In this document: positions 1 through 11,379 of the stretch, piece after piece
Numbering within the stretch: the first letter of the stretch is position 1
How the letters are laid out: every line of letters starts with the position of its first letter
From: Owenia fusiformis
Taxonomy: Eukaryota > Annelida > Polychaeta > Sabellida > Oweniidae
NCBI GenBank assembly: GCA_903813345.2
Contig: CAIIXF020000008.1
Coordinates: 13,810,822 to 13,874,821, forward strand
Length of the DNA stretch: 64,000 nucleotides
Reading direction: 5' to 3'
Translations under genes and position numbers: made by a program
The notes under the pieces: model-generated
Databases searched by the model: none
The model's input: the letters and a program-made list of their open reading frames with translations, nothing else
What the model was told of the DNA's origin: nothing

Positions 1-91
1 ATAAAACTTTTGATTTAGAAAAGAAAGAACAAAATAAGAATAAATTGAAAATAAAACTTTGTTAAACGTTGAAATCTAAATATGGAGTAAG

Positions 92-424
92 TTGAATTAA
101 TTTCAATGGAGAAAGTTTCTCAATTGCCCTTTTGGTCCTTGACAAGGCGAATTATATTGAAAAAGGTGATACTATTGAAGAGTATGACCAATAAATGTTG
201 CCTCTGTCGAAAAAGCTCTCATATATGTAATTTAAACAAATATCTGTAATTATTACGTCTGTGTAGACTGTAAAATCCAATTTGCCCATCACCCCGATGT
301 CCAAATCCAGAACTTTAAAGCATGTCTTCAGTGTGTGAATGAATGGAAGAATGATGAGTCAATTTGTTCAGTTTGCTATAGTGAAGTATCTTATGAAGGA
401 GAAACACATTTTTGCCTGGGTTAA
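92..424 (+). pseudogene. RING-like small ORF, divergent copy
   Basis: Relic of the small cysteine-rich ORF seen five more times downstream. It keeps the family layout: a start region like the intact 26,828 copy, a CxxC pair (CCLC), a central C-x2-C pair, then the C-terminal block with ECIQ-like CLQCVNEWKNDES, a CSVCYSE pair and a final EGETHFC. The cysteine spacing recalls a RING or related zinc-binding fold; no function is proven. This is the most divergent copy in the window and probably belongs to an older lineage than families A and B. Broken. Confidence 0.6.
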
Positions 425-1380
425 GTTGAGCTCTGATCCAGTGTAGTATGATTAATGATGTTTGTGTAAAATATGGATTTTCTTAAGTAAACGTCATACT
501 GTTTATGGGAGATGTGCGGTCTATTGCTTTAAGATATGTATAACAACTAATGCTTTTAAAATTTGGGTCAGCAGCGTTGGTGGGCTTGAAAGTTAATATC
601 CTCTCAGGAGATACAGTCCGATGCACAGATGAGACCCACTCAATTCGCTAACATTTTTATGCACATCTCCTGGTAATTTGAGATAAAGGAACGGGTGGAA
701 ATAATTAATCGATCAACTTGATAAGATGCAAATAATAATCCAATATGATCTCTATTATATAATCTATATAATCAATTAGTATAATGTGTGTATAATAAAA
801 TACCATAACATGTATATATTTTGCATAATATACACAACTACCTCAAGCACCATTAACTAAAGATGTTTTATAAACATGTATATTGAAGAGTTAAGACCAT
901 CACATATAGATGGCATGATAAGTTTTAAGATTGAGAAGTTGATGTGTGATAAGTTAAGAAGTTAAGGTTGCAAGATGAGGATGTATAAATGTTAATTCAT
1001 CATGTCATATTGCATGATATCAATTTATTAATAATATTATTATATTATAATCTAATAAAAAATACTAATACTATCAAAAATGAAATAAAAATACTAATAT
1101 GTGTGAAATATATAATTATATTTATATGTGGATGATCTGATCTGATCTGATGCTGATGACCTGGTGATAGCTAAAAGAAGATGGCGATGATGACGATAGA
1201 TGCCACTGCAATATTCAACTAGCAGCTGGTGTATGGAAATTCACGTTTACCCGGATTCTCGTTCGGGTTATATATGGACGCTTTCCAGTGCAGTATATAC
1301 TCAATGACATCTATACAATGACGATAATACATGTGAACATAGAGACACCTATTTATTCGTGCCTATTTCACGAACGCTAA
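425..1380 (+). other. noncoding 3' tail of a divergent LTR-element lineage
   Basis: No credible gene. The stretch around 555-640 (AATGCTTTTAA, then GAAAGTTAATATCC and a GATGCACAGATGAG-like end) aligns by eye with the conserved noncoding block in the family A and B tails, e.g. near 14,660-14,740 and 17,810-17,930. It follows a RING-like ORF, the same order as family B. AT-rich and otherwise featureless. Confidence 0.45.
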
Positions 1381-1800
1381 GGATAATTCAGAGGTGAATC
1401 TAGAGACATTGATAAAATGCCAAGATTTGCGGATGATGCAGAGAATAATATTAACAGCCAAGCGAGACTTTATTGTGATATTATTGAATTGAATTCTGTT
1501 AATCATCATGTTGAAGCAAGTGTACACCAGTTACAGGTTGACTACGGGAGGGATATCCAGAGTCAGTGCTTTCCATACTTTACTCAAAAGTTATTTGGAT
1601 TTAGAATGGGGACTGATCAAGTTTTTATTGGACGATCAGGAAATTAATTTAAAATTGCCGAGACTGGTGACTTTACCATATGTAAAGAGAAGGGTAATAT
1701 GCCAGTTACTATCAGAACCATATGTGTAGGTTTTATTGTGAAACTGAAAGGGGGATATATGTTCTATAGTTCCGAGAGAAAAAACTGGGGTTTAACGAAT
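1381..1800 (+). pseudogene. env-tail module (family A type)
   Basis: Partial, broken copy of the cytoplasmic-type domain of the env-like protein. Recognisable blocks are IIELNSVNHHVEASVHQLQVDY near the start and, in the DNA, the conserved run that in other copies reads LEWGPIKFLLDDQE, VPLPY and SEPYVIRFYCE. These blocks match copies at 28,979-29,302 and 29,791-30,516. It ends just before the splice-site-like signal of the LC8 ORF at 1,821. Fossil of an env-bearing LTR element. Confidence 0.6.
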
Positions 1801-1820
1801 TTTATTTGTCTTTACTTCAG

Positions 1821-2026
1821 TGGCATAGGCCAAATTGAAAGGTCCCATCTTCAAAGAGGCCAGCACACGAACTGATGTGAAGCAAGAATTATGGAACCCG
1901 AGGAAAAGGGCATCGGAGGTTGACGATGCAGTTGAGGAACCTCCTAAGAAAAGGACAGTCACCACGGATTCAACGCATGTTAACGCATACGATACCATCA
2001 AGTCTAGCGATGTGACTTATAACTAA
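1821..2026 (+). CDS. LC8-motif ORF, family A, variant motif
   Basis: Short hydrophilic ORF directly after TTTACTTCAG, the conserved 3' splice-site-like signal of this ORF family. It has the family A plan: an AKLKGPIFKEAS lead-in, a motif at the LC8 position (here a variant of STQTE), then a basic patch PPKKRTVTTDSTHV and a C-terminus rich in T, S and D. LC8 (DYNLL) is a dimeric dynein-associated hub that binds short TQT motifs; binding here is inference. The variant motif suggests decay or a weaker site. Polinton-like element 2,151-8,156 begins 125 bp later. Confidence 0.55.
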
Positions 2027-2150
2027 AAGAGAAAAAGGGACAAATTGATTTAAGACTTGAAAAATATGAGCAAACAACAATATTTTGGTGACCTTCAGAG
2101 AGAAAAGAGAATTATTAGTAGAATAGGAATGTTAATGGTCAACACCGCAG

Positions 2151-2600
2151 AATTCAAGAAATTCTGAAATCACTTTTGTGTGTGTTAAAAGTGTATTGAA
2201 AGTGTGAAAAAGGTGTTTCCTTCACCAGGTTCGACTGTATCAAAGGTGTACCAATGTTACGAGATGGCTAGGAGTGTGCTATCTCTTGAATCTGCAGAGC
2301 TCCCCCTCCTCATGCCACGTGAAAAGGATGTTCGATTCTAGTAGTTTAGCTGTTTTGTTTTAAAAAAGGTACGAAGGCTGACATCATTGGATCGGCTCAT
2401 CGTTTTTTGTAAACTAATTGGCCCAGCTTCATTTAATAGCCTAAAGATGCTTAAGACTGCTCGACATTCTGAAGTAGCTAGAAATAAATTTCAGGTTTTT
2501 GTGAATATAAATACCATCTCACTCAACGTTATAAAGCTGATATCATCAGATTTTATACCTAAACCCTTAGGTAGCATAACAACTACCTACATCATTGAAT
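2151..2600 (+). repeat. left terminal inverted repeat of the Polinton-like element
   Basis: Reads in reverse complement against 7,730-8,156: outer end GAAATTCTGAAATCAC pairs with GTGATTTCTGAATTTC, and the inner end CCTTAGGTAGCATA pairs with TATGCTACCTAAGG. Landmarks between, such as GGTGTTTCCTTCACCA and AGCCTAAAGATGCTTA, also match. The two arms differ by scattered substitutions and small length changes. Confidence 0.75.
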
Positions 2601-4392
2601 CTGTTTATCATGTCATAATCAGACAACTGTTTTCGATGTGAAAACTTTTTTGTTTTAGTCAATGAAGTATTGAAAGTATATAATCAGTTAATGATAGTGA
2701 ATTTGAATGTTTATGAAATGTTAATTATAACAGATGATTTGATGAGAATAATAAGATACTTAAACCAAAAAGTCTAAACTAAGCTAAACGTTTTATGAAA
2801 AAATGTCAGATGATCATACATCCTGTTACCTTACCAATACAGTACTCATTATCGAAATGATACCTTCACAATCACTCGAGAACGTAGATATTAAATGGAC
2901 TGAAATCAGCTTTAATTGAGATCATTATACATCCATGGAACTCGATTAATTCCAGTCTGTCGATGGAAGTATAACATTTACTGCTGAGTTTAAAACCAAT
3001 TATGTATGGACCATTTGTGAAAATAATTAAGAAAATTTTTCATGCTATATCTGGAAACCTAGTTAAACACTGCACTCAATGTATTTTGGGAAAATGTAAT
3101 CCAGTCAGGATTCATCTTACATGTGTGCAGTTCGAGAATTGATCGTAGAAGATATTTCAAAATCAGACCCAAAAAGGATAGATTTTGGAAAGCGAGAAAA
3201 ATAATTGATGAACATTTGGTTACAGACAAGATGGTGTTACTCTTGAACTATTGTAGTCTTTTTAAACCGTTCACTAAAGATGATCAACTTAAGCGCCGAT
3301 CCATGTTATTCCAATAGATGTTTTTTTGAAAACTTTGATAGGGGTTGGATTTGACTATTGCCTCTGCACTGAGTGACACTTGCTTAGAAAACTACTTAAA
3401 TAATTATTGCATGATATTAGAACAACTTTGGGACAACTATATCTCTTATGATATAGATTAATTAAGTACACTTGTTTAACTCTATCTTTTATTAAAATAT
3501 TAGAAAAATAAACATAAGCATGATTTATGAAATTGAAAATAAATAATAAAAATATATTCAAAAATATGTAACAATGTTATAAACGTTATTAACTATTATT
3601 AATGCATACTTATCCCAAACAATATTTCAATACCTCGAGCAAAGACAAAGTTCATGCTACAGCAAAACCTAGCATGCATAGACGATAGCCAGGTTAGTGA
3701 AAAATATACGTCTCACAATCTGAATCTCCCTAAACTGAGGTTTCTCAATTAAAAATAATCTGCAGGGCCACTATTTGTGCAACTGACTTGCATCTATTAG
3801 TTGATGTAAGGTTGTGTTCTGGAAAATTATTTTGAGCTTCTATGTTTCTATCTAAAATCAGAACTGGGTTGATTGTCATGTTTAAATTTTTTCTAAACAA
3901 TTGTGGAAGACATATGGTGGAAGATATGTAAGGGATGACCTAAAAATAGCAGCCAAATGCATATCATGGTGCAAACTAATAAAGCATAAGGGTTGGTTGT
4001 GTTCAGGTATTTTTGATGAAGTAGCGTTATAGACATAACCTCCTCTCCGCATGACTGAATGCATGTAGAATTGTAGAAACCAAGAAATGGGCGAACTCCT
4101 ATGCAGTGTAGTTCGAGAAATGGGGAGAAGTCCTTCATTTTTCACAGTTAATGTATATTTCATGTGAATCTATAATGTAACAGCCTGAAACTTCTTTTTC
4201 AATATGTGAACAATTGCTATCCGTTCATCGTGAGATATCACAGCCTTCTCTCAGTTTCCTTCTTCTTGTGCATAGCAATGATGGTCTGAGTATCAGAATG
4301 CTATCCGTTATAAATACCCTAATTGGCCTCTTTTTCGAAAAGCTTATACACATTATGATCAAGAATGCCCAGAATCCACAGAAGAATCTCCC

Positions 4393-4659
4393 TCACAATA
4401 ATTCTACCCGTAACCTTGCCAATTCTGTTTCATGACAGTATGTCTGTACTCCTAGTTCATAATGTTGTTTGAGGAAAGTAAACATTTGCAGACCCACTAA
4501 ATGTCCTCTATTATCAAAAGTTAAAATGCCACTGTTATTAAACAATTCTACACCATCGCTTGTGCGTTGTGTGACAGTACTATCTGAAATGAAGCACGGG
4601 TCCTGGAAATGAAATGCAATTATATGAAAACATACATACACACAACACATAACATACAT
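4393..4659 (-). pseudogene. unassigned reverse-strand reading frame inside the Polinton-like element
   Basis: An open frame of about 88 residues with blocks such as SDGVELFNNSGIL and ELGVQTYCHETELARL. I do not recognise a domain. Its strand matches the polymerase remnants upstream (5,815-7,099), so it could be a later part of the same gene or another element gene. The first 20 residues look like noncoding sequence. Low confidence. Confidence 0.25.
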
Positions 4660-5814
4660 ACATTAACAACATGAACAATTGGGTTACAAATATATAATAT
4701 ACCATTAATGTGTTCTCAAATTTCTAGAACCAAGAAAATAGACATCACTGATCAATGGGAATACAAGCAAAGTGATTTCAGAGTAGAAAATGATATAACT
4801 AGATCACTGGATCATTTTAGTATATTATGAATAATTGAGGTTCCCTTACTTCTCTGTAAATGCAACCGTTGTCAACACTAGCCGCAATGGTTTGCCAGGG
4901 ATGAAATACACACAAATCGTCTCCAATCTGAAATTAGAATGATCCATGAGTATTAATTACTCAAGATGCGAAGAGGTTGTTACCGGTTTCACCATCAGAG
5001 AGTTAATTTGAGGGAAATAACATGGCAAGGTATTTCAAAGTTTCCTTAAACTCATCAATTTTAATGGTTCACTTTTCATATTACCCTTATGCATCTAATA
5101 TTTATATAAAAGAAAATATTATCTGCCCAACACAAGAAAAGATATTTCATCTTTGTGAGTTTTTCAAAATCGAGTCTATGGGGAATCTTCATTTTCAAAG
5201 AAAAATAAATGTTCAAAGTTGACACCTTTCAAAACCACATTTCTAGATGTAATTTTACATGTTCCTCCAAAATCTATCATCAGTTCAACTGAATTTTGAT
5301 ATTTTTCTATTACGTAAATCAAGATTATTTCTACTCGCATCTAGCTAGTCTATCAAATATATTCATTCTGCTACCATCTATCCATCTAACATTGAAAGAA
5401 CGAGACCTTACTTTCACTTGTGATGATGCTTCAAAACAAATGCTGAAGATAGTTTTCGCTTTACAATTCTACTTTTGCTAGTCTCTTTTTTCAAATGCTA
5501 AAAAACTTACATCTTCACCTCAACACATCTCGTCTGCCCCCGTGTCCTCCTCCTCACTTATTTCATCCCCGCTTGATATGCACTCCTCTGTTTCAATGTT
5601 GAAGAACTAGAAAGGTAACAAATCAATTTAATACATAAACAAATATGTTAACATATTTTCATCCACTAATCTAATTGAAAACATTGACAGAAGGGCCCTG
5701 TGTCTAAATTATTGTAGTAGATCAGAAAATCCTTGAAGGTCGCCATGTTCTTCTCTGACCAAAGATGGAGGATATTGTATTTTTCCATTCCAGTTTTTGG
5801 AATGGTTTTCAGGT

Positions 5815-7099
5815 TCATTTTATCAGTGCTTCTAATGATGAAAGTGCACCATTGCTAATTGGGTTGTGAAAGTAACTAAATTCATATTCTAGCATATTTT
5901 CCATTTTCAAGGTGGAGTAAAAGCTATTATATTCAGGCAATCGATTTGTATTCAGCTTCTCTGAAGAATCCAACCACTCATATGGGAAGTATGATTTTCT
6001 TATTCCCACGTCTTGGTGATTATAGAAACATTTAAAAAAATCAAGCGGCAACAAAGATACTTTTATGACATCAACAATTTTGGATTCTGAGGTTGATATG
6101 CAACTGTAAGCATTACATTTTTTGACTACAAAATTCTCTGGGTTGTCTTCTCTAAACAGTTGTTTTGTAATCGTTCGTTAAACCAAGTTCAAATCATAAC
6201 GTCTCCAGTTGAAACCTCACACTATAAACTGATTGATGTATTTAATCAGTTTTTTCAGTTGGTTTGCATACCTTCGTTTCTCTACAACAGCCCTCATTTC
6301 AGGTCGTTCGCTGTCATCTTCATTTTGACTCTTTTTTTCGATTTCGTCATCATGTTCCTCATCATTTTCGTGTTCATCATCTTCAACAACACCAATATCA
6401 TTGGAAAGTTGTCTAAGTACATTTGCATATTTACTTGCCAAGAGTGTGGTCGTCTTTTGTTGAATAGTTCGCAGGTACAAAAAACATTTGTTCTATAAGG
6501 GAGTCTACATCTGAATCCACAAAGCAGATTGACTCTTTATGGTCAGTGACATTACTAGAAATCGATACAGATATTGGTTTATGTTCTGCTAACCATTTCA
6601 ATTTTTCAAAAACAGCAAAATATGGACAATTCTGATCCTCTCCGGAAATGGCATAACCATGGGTATTCAATCGTTTGAATATGTTCCCTTTGATCTTGTA
6701 ATAACCACCCGGAAATATCATGAACTTGTATTTTGACAGATTTTCTTGTGGTGGTGAAGTTGTCTTCCTTTTTACGGAGTTCATATTATGAGTCATACTG
6801 ACAATACATCGATTTTGTCTAAGGTATTTTGGAAGCTGAACAAATTTTCCTAGAGGGAAATCAATTATCCACACAGACCATCTTGTATTCACGATTCAAT
6901 AGGGTAGCCATTTTGTATCTGGTCTTTCACGAGTTACTTGGTCAACGAAATCAACCTCACTCAGTTGCTCCATGGTAGAATCAATATCATCAAGATCTGG
7001 GATGATAATAGGGGAGGGCAAAACCGACTGGTCGTTGCGTGGGTAAAAATACCTTAATTCACCAGTGTCTCGGTGAGCCAAGACAAGTCCTAGGCTCAA
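5815..7099 (-). pseudogene. type B DNA polymerase remnant (protein-primed class)
   Basis: Reading on the reverse strand, the N-terminal part (7,099-6,896) has GLVLAHRDTGELRYFYPRND and RPDTKWLPY, resembling the N-terminus of large invertebrate and fish proteins that continue into a viral/organellar type B polymerase. Next (6,892-6,431) is a block with CPYFAVFEKLKWLAEH. Farther on (6,054-5,815) is YFPYEWLDSSEKLN followed by LPEYNSFYS, a well-known stretch of that polymerase class. No exonuclease or polymerase catalytic motif was found in open frame. Fossil, with several breaks. Assignment rests on motif recall. Confidence 0.6.
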
Positions 7100-7729
7100 A
7101 GTCTGAAGATATGCGACTCAGAGTTATAAATTTCATTCAATTGTTTTTCTTGCAAATAGAGCATGTATGTCGAATTTGGAGGTGTACTTATCTCACGTGT
7201 GTGTATTTATTTTGGTTTTTGCTCACAGATACTTTGCAGAATTCACATTAAATTATTTTGCCACCATTGTTGCTGCTGTTAATCTGAAAGCAAACAGGAA
7301 AAAAACGTTAAAATAAAAAAAATGTGTTTAGGGTGACATCGGCAATCATCTGAAATAAATATATTAAAAGAATAAGTTCTGTAAACTTTGAACATTAAAG
7401 ATTTGACGTAATATTTGAATGGTCCGTTCTTTAAGTAGATTCTTAAACTTTCGCCTAGAAAAACATAGAGATGAGTGATAGTAATCAATTGTTTCTCTCT
7501 TATACAAATTAAATGAACAAAATGAACAAGTATGCAGAATGAAGTTGCGGCGTTGTTTCATAATGTTGGAATGAAGCTAGAAGGGGAATCTGGTATTCAC
7601 ATTTTTGTTGAATGTTGAAAACAATACTTACGTGAAGTAAAACTGTCAATTAAAGGAACATGGTAATGTATACACCTAACATTCGAACAGCATTTAACGT
7701 CATGTCTTTTTTACGTTGGTAACAAGGAG

Positions 7730-8156
7730 CAAATCCAATGACGTAGGTAGTTGGTATGCTACCTAAGGGTTTAGGTATAAAATTGGATGATATCAGATTT
7801 TAACGTAGAGTGAGATGGTATTCATATTCACAAAAATAGTATTTATTTCTAGCGACTTCGGAATGTCTAACAGTCTAAGCATCTTTAGGCTATAACACAA
7901 AAATGGACCATCGAGACAAAAACGATGAGGCAATCCCATGACGTCAGCCTTCATTCCTTTTTGAAAACGAACTACAGCTAAACTCCTATAAGCAAACACC
8001 CTTTTCACGTTACATGGGGTGGGGGCACTGCAGTTTTAAGCCATCTCATAAAATAAGTACACCTTCAGTACAGTCAAACTTGGTGAAGGAAACACCTTTT
8101 TCACACTTTCAAAACATTTTTAACACACTAAGACGTGATTTCTGAATTTCTCGAAT
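7730..8156 (-). repeat. right terminal inverted repeat of the Polinton-like element
   Basis: Reverse-complement partner of 2,151-2,600. After it, at about 8,500, the family A noncoding tail resumes, which is why the element is read as an insertion. Confidence 0.75.
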
Positions 8157-8985
8157 TAGGTGGTGTAGACCTGAAATGTCCCTGTACTACTTCTATTGTA
8201 TATTTGAAAACTAAATTTTAAAAAAATCATGTGGCTCCTTAATTCCTTGTTTGTGATTTATTTAAAAGGAAAGGTAGTTGTTGGTTGCCTGGAAAGTTCA
8301 CTTAGTATCCGGCATAGTAGATGGGGAAAAAAGTTTAAAAAATTCTTAACTAAAAGAAAAGTCTGATTGAGATCTTACCCTCTCAGTCCCAATTTTAGTG
8401 TAGAATCGTAACCACCCCCTAGATGCTGATCTCTAAGGTATCACGATATCACCAAATAACGTAATTTCGAAAATTACTTAGACGCATACAATGCAAAGAT
8501 GGCGTAGTCTACCCTTGTGTGAAAAGAGTTAAATATATATCAAACCCAGGTTCCATGCTTGTAGGTAATACCCATCCATTAACGCTTATAACATGACTTT
8601 GCAGAGTTCGCAGTGATTTAAATGTAAATATTCAGCTGATCTAAATCTATTTATTCTCACATATTTAACCTTATTTAACCACATATATTTTACAGTATAT
8701 ATACATACATATATATCATATATAACCTATTTAATCATTGATTTATCATGTTGAGTAATTAAAGTAAGTAAACTGTACCAAAAGGTATGGTAGATGTCGG
8801 GAATTAAAGGATTAAACAGAGACATCTATAAATAAGGCATACAATTATGCGATGTATACATCATCATCATCACACTATAATCACTGTGTAATAATTTAAG
8901 GGTGGTTGTTTAATATAGCTTATATAATTCATATACCTAATATACTAATCTTCCAAGCCGGGAAGCTGAAGAGAATCAGACAGAC
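8157..8985 (+). other. family A noncoding tail, copy 1 (partial)
   Basis: No gene. From about 8,500 it matches the other family A tails: the CTACCCTTGTGTGAAAAGAG run, GCTTGTAGGTAATACCC, a GGTAGATGTCGGGAATTAA run and the ATACACTAATC-type end. A partial LTR of family A follows. Confidence 0.6.
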
Positions 8986-9202
8986 TTGGAGAATTTCGGC
9001 AAAATTTCAGACTTATGAAATTTCTGCTGCAACTTGGACTTAGGCACATGGAACTTAGAATGAATTAGGAACGGAAAACAAAGTCATTGGAATATTACAT
9101 CTACTACGTTTGTTGATGGATGATAACGACCTGTGAGTATCAGAGACCCTCAAGATCTTTGAAACAGCCCTAATCATAATTGGTCACGCCTGGCCGGTGA
9201 CA
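8986..9202 (+). repeat. LTR family A, partial (3' part)
   Basis: Matches the end of the complete family A LTR at 35,962-36,679: GAATTTCGGCAAAATTTC, then CTCGGACTTAGGCACATGG-like text, CCTGTGAGTA, and the terminal GGCCGGTGACA. The final ACA is the 3' end of the LTR. Confidence 0.65.
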
Positions 9203-9399
9203 CAAGTAATGGAAGGAGAAACAATAACAAGCCTACTGAACTTCTGGCTGGCCGAATCAATCTCAATATTAAGAAGAATTGGAATTCAATTTAAAATTAG
9301 GTAATCAAATCAAAGGAGTCGTGTTCAATTAAGGAGTCAGGAACCTTGCGAGTACCAAATAACCACAAGATCCCAGTGTAACATTTACGCTTCGTAACA
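9203..9399 (+). repeat. LTR family B, partial (3' part)
   Basis: Directly abuts the end of the family A LTR piece. It carries family B landmarks: GGAAGGAGAAACAATAAC, GGAATTCAA, GGAGTCGTGTTCAATTAAG, CCTTGCGAGTACC and the terminal GTAACA. A family A end joined to a family B interior points to recombination or nested insertion. Confidence 0.65.
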
Positions 9400-9417
9400 C
9401 TTGCCTAGCTATGTGTT

Positions 9418-9960
9418 AATGGAAGTTGTAAGAATTTAATTTGTTAAAGATGCCAACTGCCGAACACCAACCACGACTACTGAACACCATTCACAAACAG
9501 ATTGGGATGTCATCATCTCTGCTGGTGAGATAATTAATAAAGAAAAAAATTATAAACATGAATATAAGAAATTGAAGTCAGTCAACAGTTCTCGTTTACT
9601 TATTGGAAGTTGTAAGAATTTGTTAAAGCAGCCGACTGCCGAACACCAACCGTCGATGGCCGAACACCATCCATAAAAAGATTGGAGACTATAACAAAAT
9701 GTCACCACTTCTACTGGTGACATAATAACTCAAAGAAATTAATGATCGATTTTATGAAGAAATTGAAGTAAGTCAACAGTACTCGTTTAGTTGTTGGAAG
9801 ATGTAAGAATTTGTGACAGACACCGACAGCTGGCTGTCGAATACCCGAAACAGGACGGTCGAACACAGTCCACAAAAGGATTGGATACTATAACAAAATG
9901 TCACCACTTCAGCCGGTGACATAATAAATAAAGAAATTAACGATCGAAATAAACATGAAA
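9418..9960 (+). repeat. three tandem copies of a ~187 bp unit
   Basis: Unit starts near 9,418, 9,602 and 9,793, each with TTGGAAG(T/A)TGTAAGAATTT, then a CCGAACACC run, CACAAA(A)GATTGG, AATGTCACCACTTC, GGTGACATAATAA and a closing TCAACAGT(A/T)CTCGTTTA. Copies differ by scattered substitutions. The repeat lies between an LTR end and an env-tail fragment and is not seen elsewhere in the window. Confidence 0.75.
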
Positions 9961-9965
9961 ATAAC

Positions 9966-10046
9966 ATATAACTGAAAGGGGGGTTTATGTAATGGTTCCC
10001 AGGGAGAGGAATAGAGTTTAATGCTATGATTGAATTATGTTTTCAG
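9966..10046 (+). pseudogene. end of an env-tail module
   Basis: Only the last part of the env-tail domain is present (TGAAAGGGGGGTTTATGTA and GTTCCCAGGGAGAGG), followed by TTATGTTTTCAG, the splice-site-like signal of the next ORF. Confidence 0.5.
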
Positions 10047-10279
10047 TGGCTCGAGCACAATTGCAGAGATCAGTAATCAGGGCAATGAAAGATGCGTCTA
10101 TGCAGACCGAGGCCATGGCTAAGAAGGAGCCGTGCGGGGAGGAGAAAGTCATGCCTTATTCATCAGCGGATGGGGAGCCCCCCGCAAAGAGGCATCTCTC
10201 TACAAACACTACTTACTACAGATACCCTGTATTAAAGGGAGGTGCAAAGGGACGAAAAACTCAACTGGCTATAAACTGA
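10047..10279 (+). CDS. LC8-motif ORF, family A
   Basis: Open frame after TTTTCAG, starting ARAQLQRSVIRAMKDAS and reaching a near-canonical LC8 site (SMQTEAM) about 20 residues in. It continues with an acidic/lysine stretch and GEPPAKRHLSTNTTYYRY, the family A basic patch. Hydrophilic, low complexity, no signal peptide or membrane segment. The C-terminus differs from the TTDTIY-like end of other copies. Confidence 0.6.
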
Positions 10280-10498
10280 TCAAATAAAAGGGAAAATAAA
10301 AAAAAGAGAAAAGAGAACGACCTTGTCTTGATTAGGCTCTAGAGATCCGTTTTTGTAACTTGAAAGAAAGAATAAAAGAACATTTTATGTGCATCTAAAA
10401 ATTTATTTTTCTTGTTATCTGATAAAGTAACGGTAACGGTAACACTGAATCTTCCTAAAGGGGAGATAAGGAGGTGATGATAGGAAAATCAGGATATC

Positions 10499-10755
10499 AC
10501 CTGTTTCTTTTATTAACACCCTTAGCAAGGCCATGATGTGGAAATGGTTTTGAAATTTCAGTGGCTGAACGTCAGATTTAGAGGCGGGTTGGACCCCAAG
10601 AGGACAAAGCGACCGAAACTACTCCTTCAAGAACAAGTGAAACCACTGTGACTCCTCCGCAAGCTCAAGATCAGGCGGACTTAACTGGAGTAAAGAAACA
10701 CTTTGAGTTGAAGAATGTCTTTATTGAAGGAGTCAAAAGGGTCACGTTTAAATAA
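10499..10755 (+). pseudogene. env-tail end plus LC8-motif ORF, family B, decayed
   Basis: Begins with the last codons of a family B env tail (ACACCCTTAGCAAGG), then AAATTTCAG and a GTGGCTGAACGTCAG start matching the AERQL start of family B. At the LC8 position is a variant (DKATET). The C-terminal KNVFIEGVKRVTFK resembles the NLFVEKITITKF end of better copies. It is followed 290 bp later by a RING-like ORF, the family B order. Broken. Confidence 0.6.
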
Positions 10756-11045
10756 AAAATGAATAGAATAGGTCTAGATAATAAAGTTCAAACAAAGGGA
10801 ACTTATAAGTGTCAAACTAAGAACATTCTGGCTAATACAAAGAAAATATTCTAAGACAATCAAAATAAAGGGGACATCTACATCTATCCCGGACATCTAT
10901 CATTATACTAATCAGGGGCATATAAACACAGCTATAATCATGAGTAACACAAATAATAACTGACTTAAAAACAAAGAAAAAGAAACAGTGACATTTAAGG
11001 AAAATAAAAACAAAATAAATAAAAAATTGAAATCCAACCCAAATT

Positions 11046-11330
11046 ATGGAGTTTTGTAGATTTATCAAATATCAACTAAACGCCTTACCTTCTTGGTCGC
11101 TGAGTAAGAAGGTATATCTAAAGCAACTAGAAAAACTAGTAAACATGACCATTTAATAAAAATGCCACTTGATATGTCCAATCATGGATGTCCATTACCT
11201 TCCTTGTGGTCATCACGTCTGTCTCAAATGCAAATACACCCTGACCTCAGATGAACTATTAAGTTGTGTAGAGTGTATACAAAATTGACAAAATGATCTG
11301 TTCTGATCTGTTGTGCATAAATAATCACAT
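11046..11330 (+). pseudogene. RING-like small ORF, family B, partial
   Basis: Start MEFCRFIKYQLNALPSWS aligns with the intact copy at 26,828. The middle retains the CGHHVCLKCKYTL block and a CVECIQN block; the C-terminal cysteine pair is not recognisable. It lies downstream of a family B LC8 ORF and upstream of gag-like sequence. Fossil, broken. Confidence 0.65.
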
Positions 11331-11379
11331 AATAACGTTAAAAACTAGTATTTAAGAGGTAAAAAGATTCGTTGTGGTG

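Larger units (their letters stand above)
2151..8156. mobile_element. Polinton-like element with long terminal inverted repeats (fossil)
   Basis: A 6.0 kb element bounded by inverted repeats of roughly 430-450 bp (2,151-2,600 and 7,730-8,156). The interior holds reverse-strand remnants of a type B DNA polymerase of the viral/organellar, protein-primed class, as found in self-synthesising transposons. It is far shorter than a typical 15-20 kb Polinton and no capsid, protease or integrase was recognised, so it is a reduced, broken copy. It sits inside the noncoding tail of a family A LTR unit, so it arrived after that unit. Several breaks; repeat arms clearly diverged, so not recent. Confidence 0.6.

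Noticed and set aside
6160-6498. Hydrophobic + strand frame of 112 codons
   Set aside because: It is antisense to an acidic, reverse-strand stretch in the Polinton-like relic; composition reflects the opposite strand.
9418-9960. CRISPR-like array
   Set aside because: Repeat units are ~187 bp and contiguous, with no spacers, in a eukaryotic context.
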